Of a stretch of 14,299 nucleotides of DNA, positions 1 through 4,723 are shown piece by piece. Source of the stretch: CAYYOS01 sp964473355 (GTDB lineage: Bacteria > Pseudomonadota > Gammaproteobacteria > Burkholderiales > REEB80); assembly GCA_964473355.1 (NCBI GenBank), contig CAYYOS010000059.1:1-14299 (forward strand). The letters run 5' to 3'. The position numbers and the translations under genes were made by a program. A model generated the notes under the pieces. That model ran no database searches. It was given only the letters and a program-made list of their open reading frames with translations, and was not told the origin of the DNA. Every line of letters begins with the position of its first letter. Position 1 is the stretch's first letter.

Positions 1-1543
1 AAAAGCGCAAAACGTCGACTACGCCGAGTGTCGAATGATCCCCGCCGCGACCTTTGGCTATATCATGGAATAAACCCGCAAAGTACAAAACCTCAGGACG
101 CTCGAATTCATCAATTATCTGACTGCATAAAGGGTATTCGTGGCGAAATTCAGCGACTGTAAAACGCCGTAAATTCCGTATAACGAATAAAATATGCTCA
201 TCGACGGTGTAAACGTGAAATAGGTCATGCTGCATTTTGCCGACTATGCGCCCGAACGCGGGTAGGTAGCGCCCCAAAATGCCATATTGATTCATGAGTC
301 GCAAAGTGTGGGTCAAGCCTTGTGCGGCGCGAAATATTTCCAAAAAAAGTTGGCGGTTAACGAGATCTTTGCGGAATTCCTTGCCTATCAAGTCGTGGGC
401 CCGCCATAAAGCACGCAGTGTTCCAGCGCTAAACCCGGTAATCTGGTTATGACTTTGCGGGATTAAAAAACAGGAAAATATTGCCCGTGGATTTTTATTG
501 AAAACCTGATCGCTGGTTAGCTCTAGCAATCCCGAACGAATTTGAAAATCGTCATTTAACTGAATGGCTTTTTTTTCATGGGTTGGCAAAATGCTACCGC
601 GGAAATGCTGTAATAAAATCCCATTTAGCACGCTTATTATTTTTGCGCTGCGATAGTAGCGTTGCATAATTTGCTCACTTTTTTCGTGGGGAGTAGCGCC
701 TTCCAGACCCCACGCCTCAGCAAGACTGGTTTGGTAATCAAACAACAGACGATCTTCGCGTCGTCTAGCTAAATAATGGAGTCGGATACGCAGATTTTCA
801 AGAAAACGTTCGTTATCGCGAAGCTTGCTCGCCTCGGACGCGCTAACTTGATGGTTTTTTAATAAAGCTTGCCAATTATTACCTAAGCCTGCAGCTTGAC
901 TAATCCACAAGATGTTTTGCAGATCTCGCAGGCCGCCAGGGCTTTCTTTTATATTGGGCTCCAAATTGTAAGCGCTATCGTTATAACGCAAATGCCTTAG
1001 GTGTTGTTCCCGTTCCTTTGCGAGAAAAAAAGTTTGAACATCTATATTGGCCCGGAAGCGGGTATAAAAATCTTGGCAGAGTGTGGTGTCTCCAAGTAAA
1101 TATCTGCCTTCCAACAAGTTGGTTTGCACGGAAATATCCTGTGCCGCCAGTTCAAGCGATTGTGCAGCGGTGCGCACGCTATGCCCCACTTCCAGCCCCG
1201 CATCCCACAGCAATCCAATCAATTGTTCAATTTGCTCAAGTAAAGCAGGGTCGGGGTCGGGTGCGACAAGAATAAATAAATCGATATCGGAATAAGGGTA
1301 GAGCTCACCGCGTCCATATCCGCCCACGGCTATCAAAGTGGGCTGGGTGGACCAGGTGCAACTTCCCCAGATGGCCGCAAGCAGTTGATCAACGAGCAGA
1401 CAATGCCTGCGCAACAAGAACCGGGCATTACCGTGGGCGAGATAGTGCGCTTCTAATTCAGCGCGGCCCTTTTTTAGGCGTTGTCGCCAGGTGTCCTGAG
1501 CGGACTCGACTTCCCTTGACCGCGCGGGCTTAAGGGAAGGCAT
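1..1543 (-). CDS. glnD: Bifunctional PII uridylyltransferase / uridylyl-removing enzyme (N-terminal part, cut by window edge)
   Basis: GlnD is the cytoplasmic nitrogen sensor that adds UMP to PII proteins when glutamine is low and removes it when glutamine is high. I translated the minus strand from the ATG at 1543 to the window edge: 514 codons without a stop. The nucleotidyltransferase motif GGYGRGEL lies at residues 74-81 and SDID at 85-88 (metal-binding aspartates). The conserved NLEP...ESPGGLRDL stretch follows. The HD-domain motif HDIAKGRGGDHS begins at H493-D494, just before the edge. The rest of the HD domain and both C-terminal ACT domains lie outside the window. The start overlaps the end of map by 14 bases, which suggests co-transcription and translational coupling; no clear Shine-Dalgarno precedes it. 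The sequence resembles betaproteobacterial GlnD more than the E. coli enzyme. Family identity is very secure; the exact start is less so. Confidence 0.96.
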   Translation of the reverse strand, partial: MPSLKPARSREVESAQDTWRQRLKKGRAELEAHYLAHGNARFLLRRHCLLVDQLLAAIWGSCTWSTQPTLIAVGGYGRGELYPYSDIDLFILVAPDPDPALLEQIEQLIGLLWDAGLEVGHSVRTAAQSLELAAQDISVQTNLLEGRYLLGDTTLCQDFYTRFRANIDVQTFFLAKEREQHLRHLRYNDSAYNLEPNIKESPGGLRDLQNILWISQAAGLGNNWQALLKNHQVSASEASKLRDNERFLENLRIRLHYLARRREDRLLFDYQTSLAEAWGLEGATPHEKSEQIMQRYYRSAKIISVLNGILLQHFRGSILPTHEKKAIQLNDDFQIRSGLLELTSDQVFNKNPRAIFSCFLIPQSHNQITGFSAGTLRALWRAHDLIGKEFRKDLVNRQLFLEIFRAAQGLTHTLRLMNQYGILGRYLPAFGRIVGKMQHDLFHVYTVDEHILFVIRNLRRFTVAEFRHEYPLCSQIIDEFERPEVLYFAGLFHDIAKGRGGDHSTLGVVDVLRF

Positions 1544-2345
1544 GCAAAGCAAGTGATTTCGGTGGCGCGGGACTGCCTGCAGAAACTGTTAGAACCTCAA
1601 AACCTTGCTCAGTTACCAACACGGTATGCTCCCACTGTGCGGAAAGACTGTGATCTTTAGTAACGATAGTCCAGCCATCCGCAAGTTGCCGAATATCCCG
1701 GCGACCGGCATTGATCATGGGTTCCACCGTAAATATCATCCCTGGAACCAATTTAACCCCGGTGTTGGGGCGCCCATAATGAAGCACCTGCGGCTCCTCA
1801 TGAAACTGTCGCCCGATGCCATGTCCACAAAATTCCCGGACCACGCTAAATCCGTGTCCCTCTGCGTGGCGCTGAATGGCGTGCCCCACATCGCCTAAAT
1901 AGGCGTCCGGTTTTATCTGGGTAATACCCAGCCACATGCATTCGAATGTGGTTTCGCACAAGCGCCGAGCTTGAATGGAAGGCTCTCCAAGATAAAACAT
2001 ACGGCTGGTGTCCCCATGGAAACCATCCTTAATTACCGTGACATCAATATTAATAATATCGCCGGCCGCAAGCTTTTTATCACCCGGTACGCCGTGGCAA
2101 ATTTGGTGATTCACGGAGGTACAAATGGCTTTAGGGTAGGGGGTGTGTCCGGGTGGCGCGTAATTTAGCGGCGCCGGCGTTGTCCCTTGGACGTCTATCA
2201 TATACCGATGGCATAAGCGATCCAATTCGCCGGTAGTAATGCCGGGTTTCACAAAGGGCTGAATGTAATCCAATACTTCGCTGCCAAGCTTCCCGGCAAC
2301 GCGCATTTTCTCTATCTCTTCAGGGGATTTAATCGTGACTGACAT
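1530..2345 (-). CDS. map: Methionine aminopeptidase, type I
   Basis: This cytoplasmic metalloprotease removes the initiator methionine from nascent proteins. With the start at the ATG at 2345 the product has 271 residues and begins MSVTIKSPEEIEKMRVAG, aligning with the start of known type I enzymes. All expected metal ligands are visible: D101, D112, H175 (in CGHGIG), E208 (VEPM) and E239 (WEHT), plus the substrate-site histidines H83 and H182. These are the E. coli positions shifted by four. The frame stays open upstream to a TTG at 2360 and an ATG at 2354, but those would add only a short unconserved tail (MLMHP). No strong Shine-Dalgarno marks any of these starts. The gene is divergent from rpsF and overlaps glnD. 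In many proteobacteria map sits opposite rpsB, so this placement beside rpsF is a local rearrangement. Identity is certain; the start is chosen by homology. Confidence 0.97.
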   Translation of the reverse strand: MSVTIKSPEEIEKMRVAGKLGSEVLDYIQPFVKPGITTGELDRLCHRYMIDVQGTTPAPLNYAPPGHTPYPKAICTSVNHQICHGVPGDKKLAAGDIINIDVTVIKDGFHGDTSRMFYLGEPSIQARRLCETTFECMWLGITQIKPDAYLGDVGHAIQRHAEGHGFSVVREFCGHGIGRQFHEEPQVLHYGRPNTGVKLVPGMIFTVEPMINAGRRDIRQLADGWTIVTKDHSLSAQWEHTVLVTEQGFEVLTVSAGSPAPPKSLALHAFP

Positions 2346-2366
2346 AGGATGCATAAGCAAAACTAG

Positions 2367-2396
2367 ATTTTATGCTACTCAGCGCCAAAGCGCTAA
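2367..2396 (-). promoter_or_regulatory. Possible weak promoter for map-glnD
   Basis: On the minus strand TTAGCG (2391-2396) and TAAAAT (2367-2372) are separated by 18 bases, giving a start near 2360 and a very short leader before the map ATG at 2345. The -35 match is poor. A perfect palindrome, AGCGC-CAAA-GCGCT (2381-2394), occupies the spacer and overlaps the -35 box. This is the best candidate I can see, not a confident call. Confidence 0.28.
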
Positions 2397-2447
2397 CCCT
2401 GAGCCGCGGGCTGCATAAACTCCAACCCGGCGGATCGCTAGGCTCAT

Positions 2448-2476
2448 TTGAAAAATGTTTCAATTCGCGTTATAAT
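2448..2476 (+). promoter_or_regulatory. Sigma-70 promoter of the rpsF operon
   Basis: A -35 box TTGAAA (2448-2453) and a consensus -10 box TATAAT (2471-2476) are separated by exactly 17 bases. Transcription would start near 2483, about 80 bases before the rpsF ATG. The near-consensus match fits a highly expressed ribosomal-protein operon. Confidence 0.85.
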
Positions 2477-2492
2477 ACGCGGTTTTTAAAAT

Positions 2493-2543
2493 CAGATTAA
2501 TTCTTGATCTGCCTTGCCTTACTGCATCCGCATAGCAGAAGGC
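2493..2543 (+). promoter_or_regulatory. Structured rpsF leader with candidate S6:S18-binding hairpin
   Basis: Two hairpins lie between the promoter and the rpsF Shine-Dalgarno. The first pairs CAGATTAA (2493-2500) with TTGATCTG (2504-2511), with one G-U pair. The second pairs GCCTT (2516-2520) with AAGGC (2539-2543) and CTGC (2522-2525) with GCAG (2535-2538), with A2521 bulged and a nine-base loop ATCCGCATA. In many bacteria the S6:S18 complex represses its own operon by binding a leader hairpin that exposes an unpaired CCG. The CCG at 2528-2530 and the position just before the ribosome binding site fit that model. The hairpins are seen directly; the binding role is inference. Confidence 0.45.
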
Positions 2544-2564
2544 TTTACCCATAAGGAGTAGTTA

Positions 2565-2996
2565 ATGCGTCATTATGAGATCGTTTTTATTGTTCATCCT
2601 GATCAGAGTGAACAAGTCCCCGGCATGGTTGAGCGCTACCGCACCTTGGTTACCTCGAAAAAAGGTCGCATGCACCGGCTCGAGGATTGGGGCCGCCGCC
2701 AGCTAGCTTACCCTATTCAAAAAATTCACAAAGCGCATTATATTCTTATGAATATAGAGTGCGATAAAGAAACCCTGCAGGAATTAGAACACGCGTTTAA
2801 ATTTAATGACGCTGTGTTGCGGCATTTGACGGTGGTCATGAAAGCGGCGGCCCTAACGCCCTCTCCCATGATGAAAGAGGAAAAGTCGAAATCGCTGTTA
2901 GATGGTGCCGAACCGTCCTCATCAACCCCTTCCACTCCGGTGAGTGAGGTTAAGCCGACCGACACCGTTGCGCAAGAAGCAAACGTCGCTGTTTGA
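2565..2996 (+). CDS. rpsF: 30S ribosomal protein bS6
   Basis: bS6 sits in the platform of the small ribosomal subunit, bound next to bS18. The 143-residue product starts MRHYEIVFIVHPDQSEQV and carries the family core (LEDWGRRQLAYPI, then a helix ending FNDAVLRHL) through about residue 100. Residues 103-143 form a tail rich in Ser, Thr, Pro and Glu. It is longer than the tail I expect in most betaproteobacterial bS6 proteins (about 120-130 residues) and is probably disordered. A strong Shine-Dalgarno, AAGGAG at 2553-2558, precedes the ATG by six bases. It is the first gene of the operon, and its stop codon overlaps the TTG start of priB. Identity is certain. Confidence 0.98.
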   Translation: MRHYEIVFIVHPDQSEQVPGMVERYRTLVTSKKGRMHRLEDWGRRQLAYPIQKIHKAHYILMNIECDKETLQELEHAFKFNDAVLRHLTVVMKAAALTPSPMMKEEKSKSLLDGAEPSSSTPSTPVSEVKPTDTVAQEANVAV

Positions 2997-3286
2997 ACCG
3001 ATTGGTGATAACAGGTGAAATTATAGCTATGGACGTGCTACGTTTTTCTCCTGCCAATACCCCCTTACTTAATTTAAGGCTCGGCCATCACTCGGAGCAA
3101 ACGGAAGCGGGCATCAAACGCATCGTGCGATGCGAAGTTAGCGTGGTTGTAGCAGGCCAGTTGGCTCTCGACACAGCAAAATTTAAAGCTGGCAGCAGGA
3201 TAAAAGTACAAGGATTTCTGGAACGCAAAAGCCAGAATAGTTCTCAACTATTAATACATGGGACGAAAATTGAAACCTCAAGCTAA
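2993..3286 (+). CDS. priB: Primosomal replication protein N (PriB)
   Basis: PriB is a small single-stranded-DNA-binding protein with an OB fold. It acts with PriA in restarting stalled replication forks. The 97-residue product (MNRLVITGEI at the start, then RCEVSVVVAGQLA and GSRIKVQGFLERKSQNS) matches the family in length and pattern, including the GSRI.VQGFL segment. The start codon is TTG at 2993-2995; its last two bases are also the first two of the preceding codon set's stop, giving a four-base TTGA overlap with the rpsF TGA. No independent Shine-Dalgarno is needed if ribosomes reinitiate from rpsF. The position between rpsF and rpsR is the standard one in beta- and gammaproteobacteria. 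No ATG or GTG offers a better start, because the motif NRLV begins immediately after the TTG. Confidence 0.95.
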   Translation: MNRLVITGEIIAMDVLRFSPANTPLLNLRLGHHSEQTEAGIKRIVRCEVSVVVAGQLALDTAKFKAGSRIKVQGFLERKSQNSSQLLIHGTKIETSS

Positions 3287-3530
3287 ACCTAAAACGAACA
3301 ACATGAATCGGCAAATGTTTCGGCGTAAGAAATATTGCCGTTTCACTGCTGAGAACATCGAACAAGTGGATTATAAGGATGTGGAATTGTTGCGGGATTT
3401 TATTTCCGAAAATGGCAAGATTATTCCGCAGCGGATTACCGGCACTAAATCCAAATTTCAACGGCAACTTAGCGCCGCAATCAAGCGCGCCCGTTTCTTA
3501 GCGCTTTTGCATTACACCGATAAGCACTAG
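3258..3530 (+). CDS. rpsR: 30S ribosomal protein bS18
   Basis: bS18 is the binding partner of bS6 on the small-subunit platform. The conserved core FRRKKYCRFTAENIEQVDYKD, followed by ITGTKSKFQRQL and AIKRARFLALLHYTD, makes the identity certain. Two starts are possible. The ATG at 3258 gives 90 residues with a basic extension (MGRKLKPQAKPKTNNMNRQM) and overlaps priB by 29 bases. The ATG at 3303 gives 75 residues, the length of E. coli bS18, 16 bases after the priB stop. Some betaproteobacterial bS18 proteins have a similar basic extension of about 15 residues, so I keep the longer form with moderate confidence. Neither start has a convincing Shine-Dalgarno, so coupling to priB is likely. Confidence 0.95.
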   Translation: MGRKLKPQAKPKTNNMNRQMFRRKKYCRFTAENIEQVDYKDVELLRDFISENGKIIPQRITGTKSKFQRQLSAAIKRARFLALLHYTDKH

Positions 3531-3540
3531 AGGAGCAGTC

Positions 3541-3990
3541 ATGCAAGTAATTTTGATGGAAAAAATAGCAAAACTCGGCCAATTGGGCGACGTTGTTAAG
3601 GTTAAGCAAGGCTATGGCCGCAACTATTTAATCCCGCAGGGAAAAGCCAAGCGCGCAACCGAATCAAATATCGCGGAATTTGAAGCTAAACGTGCAGAGC
3701 TAGAAAAGCATCAAGGCGAGGTCTTGGCCGAAGCGCGTACGCGCGCGGAGAAACTGGAAGGATTTATAGTCCAGATTACCGAAAAGGCCGGCGAAGACGG
3801 GCGGCTATTTGGTTCGGTCGGCACGATTGATATCGCAGAAGCATTAAAGGCGCAAGGTTTTGAAGTAAATAGATCAGAAATCCGCATGCCGGCCGGTCCC
3901 TTAAAACAAATCGGTGATTTCCCCTTGGAGATTGCCTTGCACGCGGATGTAAAAGCAACCATTACAGTTTCAGTTTTAGGTGCCACTTAA
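3541..3990 (+). CDS. rplI: 50S ribosomal protein bL9
   Basis: bL9 binds 23S rRNA near the base of the L1 stalk and helps maintain reading frame. The product has 149 residues, the usual length. The N-terminal rRNA-binding domain shows the family signature, with conserved glycines from G13 through GYGRNYLIPQGKA (residues 24-36). A long, charged connecting helix covers about residues 41-75, and the C-terminal domain begins near GRLFGSVG. A good Shine-Dalgarno (AGGAG, 3531-3535) lies five bases before the ATG and directly after the rpsR stop at 3528-3530. It is the last gene of the operon here: the commonly adjacent dnaB does not follow. Confidence 0.98.
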   Translation: MQVILMEKIAKLGQLGDVVKVKQGYGRNYLIPQGKAKRATESNIAEFEAKRAELEKHQGEVLAEARTRAEKLEGFIVQITEKAGEDGRLFGSVGTIDIAEALKAQGFEVNRSEIRMPAGPLKQIGDFPLEIALHADVKATITVSVLGAT

Positions 3991-4036
3991 TTTTGCTTTT
4001 GTTTAAGGCCTAAGCTCGGCGCAAAGCCCACTCATT

Positions 4037-4055
4037 GCCGGATATAGGTTCCGGC
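4037..4055. repeat. GC-rich inverted repeat downstream of rplI
   Basis: GCCGGA (4037-4042) and TCCGGC (4050-4055) form a perfect six-base-pair stem with a seven-base loop. It lies 46 bases after the rplI stop and 72 bases after the stop of the converging ORF at 4128. No T-run follows on either strand, so it is not a standard intrinsic terminator. It could still protect mRNA 3' ends or assist Rho-dependent termination of both converging transcripts. Confidence 0.4.
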
Positions 4056-4127
4056 TACCCGGCGCGTTGGATAAAATCGCGGCAGTATTAAATAATTTGA
4101 CGGTGTTTTTGGGACGGGACGAACGCC

Positions 4128-4409
4128 CTATCGGTTTCTAATAACGCGCTGATGAAATTCAGACATGGATTCATTGGGCAAACGCTTATATAGCGTGTTC
4201 TCGTAAGTAAGACTGGTGATGCGATCCTCGTCGTATAAGGGACCACTTAATAACGGATGCACCGGTTTTGCATGTTGTTGACTTCTGCCTCGATTGTAGC
4301 GTCCGCTCGAAATCACCGCTTTTTTGTTTTTTTGCGGGGAAGCCTTGGGAAGCCGAGTTAATTCCAACCAACCCAATAGGGGCCTCGCACTAAGTAACTT
4401 TAATACCAT
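4128..4409 (-). CDS. Hypothetical protein, unrecognised (93 codons)
   Basis: I do not recognise this ORF. The predicted protein is small and basic in its first half (LPKASPQKNKKA, then GRYNRGRSQQHAKP) and more mixed in the second, ending with YKRLPNESMSEFHQRVIRNR. There is no signal peptide, membrane segment, Cys pair or catalytic motif. The second half has a natural-looking amphipathic composition, so it is more likely coding than the first. A GGAG lies about 13 bases upstream of the ATG, which is distant for a ribosome binding site. A candidate promoter lies at 4593-4619, giving a leader of about 180 bases. The coding strand contains the run A7-C-A6 (4320-4333), a slippage-prone tract. It converges with rplI and lies downstream of pbpC on the same strand. 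It may be a lineage-specific gene or a chance ORF. Confidence 0.45.
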   Translation of the reverse strand: MVLKLLSARPLLGWLELTRLPKASPQKNKKAVISSGRYNRGRSQQHAKPVHPLLSGPLYDEDRITSLTYENTLYKRLPNESMSEFHQRVIRNR

Positions 4410-4460
4410 AAAAACACATGCTCCGTAAGTTGTTTGATGCCCGAAGTATACGGGAGGGTG

Positions 4461-4484
4461 ATGAAGCTTAAATTACAGCTTCAT
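4461..4484. repeat. Perfect 8-bp inverted repeat
   Basis: ATGAAGCT (4461-4468) and AGCTTCAT (4477-4484) flank an eight-base AT-rich spacer, TAAATTAC. It lies 52 bases upstream of the small leftward ORF. It could be a dimeric repressor operator or a hairpin in the leader RNA. There is no adjacent T-run in the leftward direction, so it is not an obvious intrinsic terminator. Confidence 0.5.
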
Positions 4485-4592
4485 GAAATTTCGAAACGAT
4501 TTTTGGAGTCCTGAGCTGAGAGCGAGTACATAATCGATGTCGCTGCTTTGCCCACTGCTATTAACAGTAATCGTGGGGCATATTGCGGTGGC

Positions 4593-4619
4593 ATTATACC
4601 AGGGTAATAGTCCCGCCAA
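4593..4619 (-). promoter_or_regulatory. Candidate leftward promoter with extended -10
   Basis: On the minus strand TGG-TATAAT (4601-4593) is an exact extended -10 element. A -35-like TTGGCG (4619-4614) lies 15 bases upstream, a short spacer that extended -10 promoters tolerate. Transcription would begin near 4586 and run into the ORF at 4409-4128. The -35-like box lies inside one arm of the TCCCGCC/GGCGGGA inverted repeat. Confidence 0.45.
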
Positions 4620-4668
4620 GTAATATTAACCAAACGGTAACTTTAGAACTGATACTAGCTAGGCGGGA
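4611..4668. repeat. Spaced inverted repeat TCCCGCC / GGCGGGA
   Basis: The seven-base arms at 4611-4617 and 4662-4668 are perfect inverted copies separated by 44 bases. After one A-A mismatch, two further pairs continue (AG 4619-4620 with CT 4659-4660). It lies just downstream of the pbpC stop codon. It may be the base of an mRNA 3'-end structure or a pair of protein-binding half sites overlapping the candidate promoter; chance is also possible. Confidence 0.3.
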
Positions 4669-4723
4669 ATGTTGAGATTGGAACACAGGCCAGAATGGCG
4701 CGCCCTTATAGCGGCAGCAACGC

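Larger units (their letters stand above)
4410..4723. other. Gene-free junction with inverted repeats
   Basis: I find no coding frame or RNA gene here. The stretch holds three inverted repeats and one plausible leftward promoter, each listed separately where supported. It also contains CCCG-AAGTATA-CGGG (4440-4454) and ACTG-CTATTAA-CAGT (4555-4569). It separates the pbpC stop from the small ORF ending at 4409, so readthrough from pbpC could also transcribe it. Confidence 0.6.

Noticed and set aside
1018..1295. Rightward ORFs of 85 and 70 codons
   Set aside because: They are antisense to the glnD frame, which I translated continuously with its catalytic motifs across this region.
2346..2360. 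TTG at 2360 or ATG at 2354 as the map start
   Set aside because: They add only unconserved residues before the MSVTIKSPEE start that aligns with known type I aminopeptidases, and neither has a ribosome binding site.
4298..4333. Intrinsic terminator on the plus strand (AGCG...CGCT stem followed by T runs)
   Set aside because: The stem is only four base pairs with a 15-base loop, it lies over 300 bases past rplI, and the T run is within the candidate leftward ORF.
4500..4723. A tRNA or known small RNA in the pbpC/orphan junction
   Set aside because: I see no T-arm-like GGTTCGA sequence, no cloverleaf pairing and no recognisable conserved RNA motif.
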